Below, piece by piece: positions 40,301 to 52,249 of a stretch of 64,000 bases of DNA (position 1 is its first letter; the number at the start of each line of letters is the position of its first letter). The stretch is taken from positions 46,453,552 to 46,517,551 of the forward strand of contig OX326956.1 in assembly GCA_946800325.1 (NCBI GenBank), read 5' to 3'. The notes under the pieces are model-generated. The model had not been told where the DNA came from and searched no databases. It worked only from the letters and a program-made list of their open reading frames with translations. The DNA comes from Luzula sylvatica. Lineage: Eukaryota; Streptophyta; Magnoliopsida; Poales; Juncaceae. Both the position numbers and the translations under genes were made by a program.

Positions 40301-41879
40301 TTCTTTTAACGCTCTCAGGAGTCCAAATAACGTGTTATTGAGATGATTTGGATCGAATCTTTTACTACGTACCTTTTCACCAAATTTTACAAACCCCAAC
40401 AAAGTTTGTTTTTCAATTCATAACAATCTTTTTATGCTTTGAGGAGTTCAAATAACATGTTTTTAGATCATTTGTATCATATCATTTGCTACATAACTTT
40501 TCACCAAATTTTACAATTGTTTTTCGATTCATAATCTTTTAACGCTTTGACGAGTCCGAATAACGTGTTCCTGAGATGGTTTGGATCGAATGTTTTACTA
40601 CGTAACTTTTCACCAAATCTTACAAACACTAAGAAATTTTGTTTTTCGATTCATAATAATCTTTTAAGGCTCCGAAGAGTCCAAATAACGTGGTTTTGAG
40701 ATGGTTAGGATCGAATCTTTTACTACGTAACTTTTTATCAAATTGTACAAACACAAAGAAAGTTTTCTTTTTGATTCATAGCAATCATTTTACGCATTGA
40801 GGAATTCAAATAACATGTTTTTAGATCATTTGTATCGTATCTTTTACTACATTACTTTTCACCAAATTTTACAAACACTAAGAAAGTTTGTTTTTCGATT
40901 CCTGACATTCTTTTAACGCTCTCAGGAGTTCGAATAACGTGTTTTTGAGATGGTTTCGACCAAATCTTTTACTACGTAACTTTTCACCAAATTGTACTAA
41001 CACAAAGAAAGTTTTCTTTTCAATTCATCGCAATCTTTTTACGTTTCGAGAAGTTCAAATGATGCATTTTTAGATCGTTTGTATCATATCTTTTACTGCA
41101 TAACTTTTCACCAAATTTTACAAACACCAACAAAGTTTGTTTTTCGATTCATAACAATCTTTTAGCGCTCTCAAGAGTCCAAATAACATGTTTTTGAGAT
41201 GGTTTGGATCGAATCGTTTACTACGCAACTTTTCACCAAATTGTACAAACACTAAGAAAGTTTTCTTTTCGATTCATAGCAATCTTTTAATGCTTTGAGG
41301 AGTTCAAATAACACTTGTTTTTTGATCATTTGTATCATATCTTTTACTAGATAACTTTTCACCAAATTTAACAAACATAAGAAATTTTGTTTTTCGATTC
41401 ATAACAATCTTTTAAGGCTCTGAAGAGTCCAAATAACGTGATTTTGAGATGGTTAGGATCGAATGTTTTACTACGTAACTTTTCACCAAATTGTACAAAC
41501 ACTAAGAAAGTTTTCTTTTCGATTCATAGCAATCTTTTAACGTTTTGAGGAGTAAAAATAACGTGTTTTTAGATCATTTGTATCCTATCTTTTACTACAT
41601 AAATTTTCACCAAATTTTCGAAACACTAAGAAAGTTGTTTTTCGAATCATAACATTCTTTTAACACCCTGAGGAGTCCAAATAATGTGTTTTGAGATGGT
41701 TTGGATCGAGTCTTTTACTATGTTACTTTTCACCTAATTGCACAAATACTAAGAAAGTTTTTTTTTCGATTCATAGCAATCTTTTTACGCTTTCTTGAGT
41801 TGAAATAACGTATTTTTAGATCATGTGTATCGTATCTTTTACTACATAACTTGTCACCAAATTTTACAAACATAACTTT
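40301..41879 (+). repeat. Satellite, irregular block right of duplication copy 2
   Basis: A/B monomers with mixed similarity to 13.3-13.6 kb and to the CTACGCAAC, AACACTTGTTTT and GGTTAGGATCGAATG block also seen near 11.4-11.6 and 17.1-17.3 kb. Two monomers are visibly truncated: near 40513 (TTTTACAATTGTTTTTCG) and near 41860-41895, where two monomer starts are fused. Confidence 0.7.
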
Positions 41880-44800
41880 GCATCAAATTTTACAAACACA
41901 AACAAAGTTTGTTTTTCGATTAATAACATTCATTTAACGCTCTCAAGAGTCCAAATAACGTGTTTTTGAGATGGTTTGGATCGAATCTTTTACTACGTAA
42001 CTTTTCACCAAATTGTACAAACACTAAGAAAGTTTTCTTTTGGATTCATAGCAATCATTTACGTTTTGAGGAGTTCAAATAACGTGTTTTGAGATCATTT
42101 GTATCGTATCTTTGACTACATCACTTTGCATCAAATTTTACAAACAGAAACAAAGTTTGTTTTTCGATTCATAACATTCTTTTAATGCTCTGAGGAGTTC
42201 AAATAATGTGTTTTGGAGATAGTTTGGATCGAATCTTTTAGTACGTAACTTTTCACCAAATTGTACAAACACAAAGAAAGTTTTCTTTTCGATTCATAGC
42301 AATGTTTTTACGTTTTGAGGAGTTCAAGCAACGTGTTTTTAGATCATTTGTATCGTATCTTTTACTACATAACTTTTCACCAAATTTTATAAACACGAAG
42401 AAAGTTTGTTTTTCGATTCATAACATTCTTTTAACGTTCTAAGGAGTCCAAATAACGTGTTTTGAGACGGTTTGGATCGAATCTTTTACTATATAACTTT
42501 TCACCAAATTGTACAAACACTAAGAAAGTTTTCTTTTCTATTCATAGCAATCTTTTTACGATTTGAGGAGTTCAAATAACGTGTTTTTAGATCATTTGTA
42601 TCGTATCTTTTACAACATAACTTTTCACCAAATTTTACAAACACTAAGAAAGTTTGTTTTACGATTCATAGCAATCTTTTAACGCTCTGAGGAACCCAAA
42701 TAACGTGTTTTGATGATGGTTTGGATCGAATCTTTTACTACGTAACTTTTCGCCAAATTGTACAAACACTAAGAAAGTATTCTTTTCGATTCATAGAAAT
42801 CTTTTTACGTTTTGAGGAGTTCAAATAACCTGTTTTTAGATCATTTCTATCGTATCTTTTACTACATAACTTTGCATCAAATTTTACAAACAATAAGAAA
42901 GTTTGTTTTTCGATTCATAACATTCTTTTAACGCTCCCAAGAGTCCAAATAACGTGTTTTTGAGATGGTTTGGATCGAATCTTTTACTACGTGACTTTTC
43001 ACCAAATTGTACAAACACTAAGAAAGTTTTCTTTTCGATTCATAGCACCCTTTTTACATTTTGAGGAGTTCAAATAACATGTTTCTAGATCATTTGTATC
43101 GTATCTTTTACTTAATAACTTTGCATCAAATTATACAAACACTAACAAAGTTTGTTTTTCGATTAATAACATTCATTTAACGCTCTCAAGAGTCCAAATA
43201 ACGTGTTTTTGAGATGGTTCGGATCGAATCTTTTACTACGTAACTTTTCACCAAATTGTACAAACACTAGGAAAGTTTTCTTTTGGATTCATATCAATCT
43301 TTTTAAGTTTTTAGTAGTTCAAATAACGTGTTTTAGATCATTTTTATCGTATCTTTTACTACATGACTTTGCATCAAATTTTACAAACAGAACCAAAGTT
43401 TGTTTTTCGATTCATAACATTCTTTTAACTCTCTGAGTTCAAATAATGTGTTTTCGAGATGGTTTGGATCGAATCTTTTAGTACGTAACTTTTCACCAAA
43501 TTGTACAAACACAAAGAAAGTTTTCATTTCGATTCTTAGCAATGTTTTTATATTTTGATGAGTTCAAACAACGTGTTTTAGATCATTTGTATCGTATCTT
43601 CTACTACATAAGTTTTCACCAAATTTTACAAACACGAAGAAAGTTTGTTTTTCGATTCATAACATTCTTTTAACGTTCTGAGGAGTTTGAATAATGTGTT
43701 TTCGAGTTGGTCGGGATCGAATCTTTTAGTACGTAACTTTTCACCAAATTGTACAAACACAAAGAAAGTTTTTTTTCGATTCATTGCAATGTTTTTACGT
43801 TTTGAGGAGTTCAAACAACTTGGTTTTAGATCATTTGTATTATATCTTTTACTACATAACTTTTCACCAAAATTTACAAACACGAAGAAAGTTTGTTTTT
43901 CAATTCATAACATTCTTTTAACGCTCTAAGGAGTCCAAATAACGTGTTTTGAGACGGTTCGGATCAAATCTTTTACTATATAACTTTTCACCAAATTGTA
44001 CAAACACTAAGAAAGTTTTCTTTTCTATTCATAGCAATCTTTTTAGGATTTGAGGAGTTGAAATAACGTGTTTTTAGATCATTTTTATCGTTTTTTTTAC
44101 AACATAACTTTTCACCAAATTTTACAAACACTAAGAATGTTTTTTTTCGATTCATAACAATCTTTCAACGCTCTGAGGAACCCAAATAACGTGTTTTGGA
44201 GATGGTTTGGATCGAATCTTTTACTCCGTAACTTTTCACCAAATTGTACAAACACTAAGAAAGTTTTCTTTCCAATTCATAGCAATCTTTTTATGTTTTC
44301 AGGAGTTCAAATGACCTGTTTTTAGATCATTTGTATCATATATTTTACTACATAACTTTGCATCAAATTTTGCAGACAATAAGAATGTTTGTTTTTCGAT
44401 TCATGACATTCTTTTAACGCTCTCAAGAGTCCAAATAACGAGTTTTTGAGATGGTTTGGATCTAATCTTTAACTACGTAACTTTTCACCAAATTGTACAA
44501 ACACTAAGAAAGTTTTCGTTTCGATTCATAGCACTCTTTTTACGTTTTGAGAAGTTGTTTACGTTTTGAGGAGTTCAAATAACGAGTTTTGAGATCATTT
44601 GTATCGTATCTTTTACTACATGACTTTGCATCAAATTTTACAAACAGAAACAAAGTTTGTTTTTCGATTAATAACATTCTTTTAACGCTCCGAGGAGTTT
44701 AAATAATGTGTTTTTGAGATGGTTTGGATTGAATCTTTTAATACGTAACTTTTCACCAAATTGTACAAACACAAAGAAGTTTTCTTTTCGATTCATAGCA

Positions 44801-45750
44801 ATGTTTTTACGTTTTGAGGAGTTCAAACAACGTGATTTTAGATCATTTGTATTGTATCTTTTACTACATAACTTTTCACCAAATTTTACAAACACGAAGA
44901 AAGATTGTTTTTCGATTCATAACATTCTTTTACCGCTCTAAGGAGTCCAAATAATGTGTTTTGAGACGGTTTGGATCGAATCTTTTACTATATAACTTTT
45001 CACCAAATTGTTCAAACACTAAGAAAGTTTTCTTTTCTATTCATAGCAAACTTTTTACGACTTGAGGAGTTCAAATAACGTGTTTTTAGATCATTTGTAT
45101 CGTATCATTTACAACATAACTTTTCACCAAATTTTACAAACACTAAGAAAGTTTGTTTTTTGATTCATAACAACCATTTAACGCTCTGAGGATCCCATAT
45201 AACGTGTTTTGGAGATGGTTTCGATCGAATCTTTAACTACGTAATTTTTCACCAAATTGTACAAACACTAAGAAAGTTTTCTTTTCGATTCATAACAATC
45301 ATTTTACGTTTTGAGGAGTTCAAATAACCTGTTTTTAGATCATTTGTATCGTATCTTTTAGTACATAACTTTGCATCAAATTTTACAAACAATAAGAAAG
45401 TTTGTTTTTCGATTCATAACATTCTTTTAACACTCTCAATAGTCCAAATAACGTGTTTTTGAGATGGTTGGATCGAATGTTTTACTACGTAACTTTTCAC
45501 CAAATTGTCCAAACACTAAGAAAGTTTTCTTTTTGATTCATAGCACTCTTTTTACGTTTTGAGGAGTTCAAATAACGTGTTTCTAGATCATTTGTATCGT
45601 ATCTTTTACTAAATAACTTTGCATCTAATTATACAAACACTAACAAATTTTGTTTTTCGATTAATAACATTCATTTAACGCTCTCAAGAGTCCAAATAAC
45701 CTTTTTTGAGATGGTTTGGATCGAATCTTTTACTACGTAACTTTTCACCA
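41880..45750 (+). repeat. Older ~1.25-kb (10-monomer) HOR, about 3 copies
   Basis: The phrase CAAACAGAAACAAAG or its variant occurs at 42141, 43384 and 44641, spacings 1243 and 1257. Later markers in the unit occur near 42470/43953/44968 (ACGGTTTGG or ACGGTTCGG, then ACTATATAAC) and near 42890/44375/45390 (an AATAAGAA monomer). Their spacings of about 1485 and 1015 are explained if the middle unit has an extra dimer; CACGAAGAAAG appears twice there, at 43634 and 43881. A fourth unit starts near 45640. The copies are much more diverged than those of the 15-mer HOR. Confidence 0.75.
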
Positions 45751-46429
45751 AATTGTACAAACACTAAGAAAATTTTCTTTTGTATCGTATCTTTTACGAC
45801 ATAACATGTTTTTAGATCATTTGTATCGTATCTTTTACTACATAATTTTGCATCAAATTTTACAAACACTAAGAAAGTTTGTTTTTCGATTCATAACATT
45901 CTTTTAACGCTCTGAGAAGTCCAAATAACATGTTTTGAGATGGATTGGATCGAATATTTTGCTACGTAACTTTTCACCAAATTGTACAAACACTAAGAAA
46001 GTTTTCTTTCAATTCATAGAAATCTTTTTACGTTTTGAGGAGTTCAAATAACGTGGTTTTAGATTATTTGTATCGTATCTTTTACTACATAACTTTGCAT
46101 CAAATTTTATAAACACTAACAATGCTTTGTATTTCAATTCATAACATACTTTTACGCTCTGAGGAACCCAAATAACGTGTTTTTAGATGGTTTGGATCGA
46201 ATCTTTTACTACGTAACTTTTCACCAAATTGTACAAACACTAAGAAAAAAAATTCGATTCATAACAATCTTTTTACGCTTTGAGGAGTTGAAATAACGTG
46301 TTTTTAAATCATTTGTATCGTATCTTTTACTACATAACTTTGCATCAAATTTTACCAACACTAAGAAAGTTTGTTTTTAGATTCAAAACATTCTTTTAAC
46401 GCTCTGAGGAGTCCGAATAACGTGTTTTA

Positions 46430-49420
46430 AGATGGTTTGGATCGAATCTTCTACGACGTAACTTTTTACCAAATTTTACAAACACTAACAAAGTTTTCAA
46501 TTGGATTCATAGCAATCTTTTAATGCTTTGACGAGTTCAAAATAATATTTTTTTAGATCATTTGTATCGTATCTTTTACTACATAACATTTCACCAAAGT
46601 TTACAAACACTAAGAAAGTTTGTTTTTCGATTAATAACATTCATTTAAAGCTCTGAGGAGTCCGAATACCGTGTTTTCAGATGGTTTGGATCGAATCTTT
46701 TACTACGTAACTTTCACCAAATTTTACAAACACTAAAAAGTTTTCATTTCGATTCATAGCAATCTTTTAATGCTTTAAGGAGTTCAAATAATTTGTTTTT
46801 ACATCATTTGTATCGTATCTTTTACTACATAACATTTCACCAAATTTTAAAAACACTAACAAAGTTTGTTTTTTGATTCATAACACTCTTTTAACGCTCC
46901 GAGGAGTTCGAATAACGTGTTTTAAGATGGTTTGGATCGAATCTTTTACTACGTAACTTTTCACCAAATCGTACAAACAATAAGAAAGTTTTCTTTTCGA
47001 TTCATAGCAATATTTTTACGATTTGAGGTGTTCACATAACGTGATTTTAGATCACTTGTATCGTATCTTTTACATCATAACTTTTCACCAAATTTTACAA
47101 ACACTAAGAAAGTTTGTTTTTCTATTCATAACAATGTTTTAACGCTCTGAGGAACCCAAATAACGTGTTTTTGAGATGGTTTGGATGGAATCTTTTACTA
47201 CGTAATTTTTCACCAAATTGTACAAACACTAAGAAAGTTTTCTTTTCGATTCATAGCAATCATTTTACGCTTTGAGGAGTTCAAATAACATGTTTTTAGA
47301 TCATTTGTGTCATATCTTTTACTACAATACTTTTCACCAATTTTTACAAACACTAGGAAAGTTTGTTTTTCGATTCATAACACTCTTTTAACGCTCTCAG
47401 GAGTACAAATAACATGTTTTTGAGATGGCTTGGATCGAATTTTTGACTACGTAACTTTTCACCAAATTGTAGAAACACTAGAAAGTTTTCATTTCGATTC
47501 ATAGCAATCTTTTTACGTTTTGAGGAGTTCAAATAACGTGCGTTTAGATCATTTGTATCACATCTTTTACCACATAACTTTTCACCAAATTTTACAAACA
47601 CTAAGAAAGTTTGTTTTTCGATTCATAACATTCTTTTAACGCTCTGAGGAGTCCAAATAACATGTTTTGAGACAATTTGGATCGAATCTTTTACTACGTA
47701 ACTTTTCACAACATTTTACAAACACTAAGAAAGTTTGTTTTTTATTCATAACATTGTATTAAAGCTCTGAGGAGTCCAAATAACGTGTTTTGAGATGGTT
47801 TGGATCTAATCATTTACTACGTAACTTTTCTCCAAATTTTACAAACACTTTGAAATTTTCTTTTCGATTCATAGCAATCTTTTTACGCTTTAAGGAGTTC
47901 AAATAACGTTTTTTAGATCATTTGTATTGTATCCTTTACTACATAACTTTGCATCAAATTTTACAAACACTGAGATATGAGATAGTTTGTTTTTCAATTC
48001 AGAACAATCTTTTAGCGTTCTGAGGAATCCAAATAACCTATTTTTGAGATGGTTTTGATCGAATCTTTTATTAAGTAACTTTTCACCAAATTGTACAAAC
48101 ACTAAGAAAGTTTTCTTTTCGATTCACAGCAATCATTTGATGCTTTGAGGAGTTCAAATAACATGTTTTTAGATCATTTTCCTCGTATCTTTTACTACAA
48201 TACTTTTCACCAAATATTACAAACACTGGGAAAGTTTGTTTTTCGATTCATAACATTCTTTTAACGCTCTGAGGCGTCCAAATAACGTGTTTTGAGATGG
48301 TTTGGATCGAATCTTTTACTACGTAACTTTTCACCAAATTTTACAAACACTAAGAAAGTTTCCTTTTCGATTCATAGCAATCTTTTAAACCTTTGAGGAG
48401 TTCAAATAACGTGTTTTTAGCTCATTTGTATCGTTTCTTTTATTACATAACATTTCACCAAATTTTACAAACACTAAGAAAGTTTGTTTTTTTATTCATA
48501 ACATTCTATTAACGCTCTGAGGAGTCCGAATAACGTGTTTTGAGATGGTTTGGATCGAATCTTTTACTGCATAACTTTTCACCAAATTTTACAAACACTA
48601 AGAAAGTTTTCATTTCTATTCATAACAATCTTTTAATGCTTTAAGGAGTTCAAATAATTTTTTTTTTAGATAATTTGTATCGTATCTTTTACTACATATC
48701 ATTTCACCAAATTTTACAAACACTAAGAAAATTTGTTTTTTTATTCATAACACTCTTTTAACGCTCTGATGAGTCCGAATAACATGTTTTAAGATGGTTT
48801 GGATCGAATCTTTTACTGCGTAAATTTTCGCCAAATTGTACAAAGACTAAGAAAGTTTTCTTTTCGATTCATAGCAATCTTTTTACGATTTGAGGAGTTC
48901 AAATAACGTGATTTTAGATCACTTGTATCGTATCTTTTACATCGTAACTTTTGACCAAATTTTACAAACACTAAGAAATTTTTTTTTCGATTCATAACAA
49001 TCTTTTAACGTTCTGAGGAACCCAAATAACGTGTTTTTGAGATGGTTTGGATCGAATCTTTTACTACGTAAGTTTTCACCAAATTGTACAAACACTAAGA
49101 AAGTTTTATTTTCGATTAATTGCAATCATTTTACGCTTTGAGGAGTTCAAATAACATGTTTTTAGATCATTTGTGTCGTATCTTTTACTACAATATTTTT
49201 CACCAATTTTTACAAACACTAGGAAAATTTGTTTTTTGATTCATGACACTCTTTTAGCGCTCTCAGGAGTCAAAATAACATGTTTTTGAGATGGTTTGGA
49301 TCGAAGTTTTTACTACATAACTTTTCACCAAATTATACAAACACTATAAATTTTTTCTTTTGGATTCATAGCAATCTTTTTACGTTTTGAGGAGTTCAAA
49401 TAATGTGTTTATAGATCATT
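46430..49420 (+). repeat. Old ~1.866-kb (15-monomer) HOR, about 1.6 copies
   Basis: Matching marker pairs lie about 1865 bp apart: GTGATTTTAGATCAC at 47041 and 48908, TAACACTCTTTTAACGCTC near 46880 and 48750, a monomer with CACCAATTTTTACAAAC and CTAGGAAA near 47340 and 49205, and ATAACATTTCACC near 46583 and 48448. The odd monomer number is explained by two consecutive A-type monomers at about 47590-47820. Substitutions are frequent. The unit is not the same as the young 15-mer. Confidence 0.7.
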
Positions 49421-49452
49421 TTTAGCGCTCTCAGGAGTACAAATAACGTGTT
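49413..49452 (+). repeat. Right edge of the satellite, truncated chimeric monomer
   Basis: The last monomer fuses the end of a B type (TAGATCATTT) with the middle of an A type (TTAGCGCTCTCAGGAGTAC) and stops after AATAACGTGTT at 49452. Unique AT-rich DNA follows. No terminal repeat or target duplication marks the junction. Confidence 0.8.
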
Positions 49453-50507
49453 AACCCTCGGATTATTCTTGTTGTTTATGTGGACTATATGTCCTTGGTT
49501 ATAGATCATCTTTTTCTTTTTCTTTTCTTTAGTAAGAATATAATTTCCAATTTTCTTTAATGATACGTGTAACGGATTTATTCTGTTGCCTTCGAAAAAA
49601 AAGAAATTCTTCCAAGTAGAATACCATTCCTCTCTTTACTGTCGAAAATAGTGTATGACCGGTTATAATTTTTTCTTCTTAGCCCATTGGGCCATAAAAG
49701 AAAAACTAAACTAATTGCAGGAATTCAAGCTTATATAAAAGCAAGTTACTTAATAATTTTAGAGAGCTCTTGGATTATTTTATTTACTTAACGAAAAAAT
49801 CAAAAGAAGCGTGGAAATTCTACAAAAGGAATTTCAAGTATACGAAAAATTACGAATGATAATTGTGTCCAAAATTCTCTTCAAGATATTGAAGAATATC
49901 AAAAAAGCCGCGTTTCAGAGGGTCGGAGTTGCCGTCTTCCAACAATATCATAGCCGGTCCTGAGAGCAACCAAAGCAATAGTTTTGGACCGTAAAAATGC
50001 TTAGGCCCTAAAATTGTATTTGTTATTCTACTAAGCAAGGAAAAAAATTGTTATTTACTTATTTAAAATATTCTTTAGGTCTGAAAATGAAAATAAATTA
50101 ACTCACATATTTAGCTTTTGTTTGCTTTAATTTAACAAATATCCAGAAAGAAACAATTATAATCGAGCTAACATTTAACATATCATGCTTTTAAATTAAT
50201 CCACAATTCTACGTAGAAAAGAAAGAATCACATCCATAGTTTAGATAAAAATAGCACAATGCATTTTGTATATTCGGCAAATTTTGCAAAATTAGTCTCT
50301 TAACTGAAAATAAGCAATTTATTTGAAGCGCCTGCTACGTGTTCGACAAAAAGCCTAAAAGAAACCCTTTCCCCCTTAAAGATCAGATTGCTCCGCATTG
50401 TCCATAATCTGAATCCGCAAAACCAGTTTCGCAATTTCAAAACCATTCTCAAATATTCAGCTAAAAATAAACCCAAAAAAGTGGAAAGTTCTGAGAAATT
50501 AAACCTA
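49453..50507. other. AT-rich intergenic flank, no supported gene
   Basis: The stretch 49677-49765 is a diverged copy of a module also seen at 50988-51085, both with AAGAAAAACTAAACTA and a GGGCC or GGCCC motif. A 62-codon minus-strand frame at 49850-50038 has no recognisable domain or splice context. The rest is plain AT-rich sequence, including the 3' side of the small gene that ends at 50508. Confidence 0.5.
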
Positions 50508-50817
50508 TCAAGCTTCAGGTAAAACCTCTGCATTGTCAATTCCTTGCTCTTCATGGCTCAGTTGTTCTGGATTTAATTTCACTCTTCTCTTCATCTCAGC
50601 CTCATACTTGGCCAATTGCTCCCTCATTTTTTCCTTCACAAAACCAAAATCGAAGAAAAAACTATGTTATAACTCAAGAATGCATTAAAAATTCCTTCAT
50701 TTCTATTTCTTTTACCTTATAGCTATTCTCCATTCTATGCATAACGTAGAATCCGAGAGCCCCACCCAAAATCGTGCCACTTATAATCCGCGCATAAGCC
50801 CATGTATAAGAAACCAT
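50508..50817 (-). CDS. 75-residue single-pass membrane microprotein, two exons
   Basis: Exon 1 runs from the ATG at 50817 to 50716 (34 codons), with GT at 50715. Exon 2 runs from 50633, after an AG, to the TGA at 50508. The intron is 82 bp, falls between codons and obeys GT-AG. The protein starts MVSYTWAYARIISGTILGG; residues about 5-26 form a glycine-rich hydrophobic helix. From about residue 29 there is a strongly charged stretch (EKMREQLAKYEAEMKRR) likely to form a soluble helix or coiled coil, with an acidic C terminus. The layout suggests a small one-pass organelle membrane protein with its tail outside the bilayer. Two TGGGCC site II-type motifs lie about 180 bp upstream, as in many plant nuclear genes for mitochondrial proteins, so a mitochondrial inner-membrane protein is a reasonable inference. 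I do not recognise the family. The overlapping open frames at 50300-50554 and 50735-50926 are shadows. Confidence 0.75.
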
Positions 50818-50992
50818 GATCGATTTGTCTTGTGTAAATTAGGGTTGCAGAGAGATTCAGTCTGAAGGAAGTGCAGGAGAAATAGGGGAATTTAACCAAA
50901 TGATCCTCCCAAAATATAGTTTGCAATTATCAATAATAAGGAGAGTTTTTTTGCAATTTCGGTATAATGCAAGAACCAGAACCTTTGTTCTC

Positions 50993-51006
50993 GGCCCAAA
51001 GGCCCA
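50993..51006 (-). promoter_or_regulatory. Tandem site II (TGGGCC) motifs upstream of the microprotein gene
   Basis: GGCCCA at 50993-50998 and again at 51001-51006 read TGGGCC twice on the coding strand, 176-189 bp upstream of the ATG at 50817. Site II elements (TGGGCY), often paired, are known in plant promoters of respiratory-chain and ribosomal protein genes. A further GGCCCA lies near 51063. Confidence 0.5.
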
Positions 51007-51340
51007 TGTCAAAGAAAAACTAAACTAGTTGTGGGTATTTAAGCCTATAAACAAAGTTATATTGGCCCAACATTAATAATTGATCATTTGCACCTTCTTT
51101 GTTTTTAGAAGGTGAATCAGTTCAAAAGTATGATCAAACAAGAATCCCGTGAGAGGTGTAGAGAAAGTCGTGACAAGGAATTTTAAGACCGAAAATTTCA
51201 CAATCTCATATATTTTAGTTAAATATTTTATGGGTATTTTGTCCACTAAGATATTTGAGATTGAGAATACCAAAAATAATTGTTATTTTCTTTGTGAAAA
51301 CCATTTTTTTTTTCATAATTTATAAAAAAACCGAATATCT

Positions 51341-51574
51341 TTGATATTCCTTCAAAAAAGAGAATACCAAAAATATGAGATGAGATCGTCAAGAACAGGA
51401 ATGCCAGTAAGACATAAACCACATAAATTACGGAGTTTTTTAACTGATTGGCAACCAATACGAATTGATGGCGTAGACGAAATCCTAGAACCAAAGTGGA
51501 AAGATCACTTCCTCATTGCCAGTCCAATGGAGTGGTTTGCTACGATACAATCTCAGTGTGCCAGTACGGGTTAG
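51341..51574 (+). CDS. Possible gene fragment, 77-codon open frame, unrecognised
   Basis: The frame encodes RTGMPVRHKPHKLRSFLTDW near its middle and DGVDEILEPKWKDHF later. Its composition looks more like real protein than the low-complexity frames around it. There is no clear start context, no splice partner and no family I recognise. It may be a relic exon or chance. Confidence 0.2.
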   Translation: MIFLQKREYQKYEMRSSRTGMPVRHKPHKLRSFLTDWQPIRIDGVDEILEPKWKDHFLIASPMEWFATIQSQCASTG

Positions 51575-52249
51575 TGAATGGAAAATAAATTAGTGAATGG
51601 AAAATAAAAAACGAGGATGACTTTGTTATGAATCCTTATTATTTTTTATATTTTATTTCTTTTAAATATTTAAAGAAGTAAATTGTGACAGATTTTGAAT
51701 TTTTAAAAAGAAAAATTTAAATCTACATTAAAATGGTCAATGTGTTTTTTTTTTTTTAATTTTGGTAGGATAAATAGTAAATACGAAATTTTCTATTAAA
51801 TACTGCGAAGTTGCACTTTTTCATTTCAGTTTTCTTTTATCTCATGAATTCAAGCTTATTAAGTTATGAATTATTATACTTGGTTCATCATCCAATTTCT
51901 CATCTTGAACTTGACCGGTATTAAGTTGAGGAGTACATGTAAACAGAAAGGTCAACGGTTCGGATTCAATTTAGATAATGGTCATGAACAAATCCGTATT
52001 CATATTATTTTTTGGACCAGTATACGAAACAACCAGATTCGGATCCGGTTCGAATATTAAATGGACACGAATACATTTCGGATATTGTCGAGTACAAATA
52101 CATATACATATTTTTCGGATCCTAAAACGAATTCTATAATATGATAACATAATATATATTTAAATTATAGATACATAATTTGGACTACACTCTAAATTAT
52201 TATATTTACATATAATTTATGACTGTGAGTTTTAAATTATGTACACAAA
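51575..52249. other. AT-rich intergenic, with a degenerate GGATCC/GGTTCGG-rich patch
   Basis: At about 51950-52130 the phrases GGTTCGGATTC, GGATCCGGTTCGAAT and TTTCGGATCC recall the interior of the hAT-like MITE at 62899-63524. This may be an old relative, but no terminal inverted repeats are seen. The rest is featureless AT-rich DNA. Confidence 0.35.

Larger units (their letters stand above)
5176..49452 (+). repeat. Satellite array, ~124-bp monomer with A/B alternation, ~355 copies
   Basis: The whole stretch is a head-to-tail tandem repeat in a single orientation. The A monomer is about 125 bp. It carries CAAATTTTACAAACACTAAG, GTTTGTTTTTCGATTCATAA, CGCTCTGAGGAGTCC and GAGATGGTTTGGATCGAATC. 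The B monomer is about 124 bp and carries CAAATTGTACAAACACTAAG, GTTTTCTTTTCGATTCATAG, CGCTTTGAGGAGTTC and TAGATCATTTGTATCGTATC. A and B normally alternate, giving a dimer of about 249 bp. No transposon insertion, inversion or gene is seen inside. The unit is shorter than the 150-180 bp typical of plant centromere repeats, while the dimer is longer. Centromeric, pericentromeric or knob status cannot be told from sequence alone. I do not recognise the family. Confidence 0.97.
50180..51275. repeat. Segmental duplication, copy containing the microprotein gene
   Basis: Left arm: about 50180-50270, with CACAATTCTACGTAGAAAA and AAAATAGCACAATG. Right arm: about 50945-51275, with TTGCAATTT, GGCCCAAAGGCCCA, GTATGATCAAACAAGAAT, CCCGTGAGAGGTGTAGAGAA and ATTTTATGGGTATTTTG. 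Both are diverged copies of sequence at 52250-52640. The gene lies between the two arms here and has no counterpart in the other copy. Confidence 0.65.

Noticed and set aside
42400..49125. Many 60-85 codon frames on both strands in the right part of the array, with FGEKLCSKRYDTNDLK-like phrases
   Set aside because: Both strands of the same monomer are open by chance, and the peptides simply translate the A/B monomers.
5176..49452. CRISPR-like array
   Set aside because: Repeats are contiguous ~124-bp units without unique spacers, in eukaryotic DNA with no cas genes.
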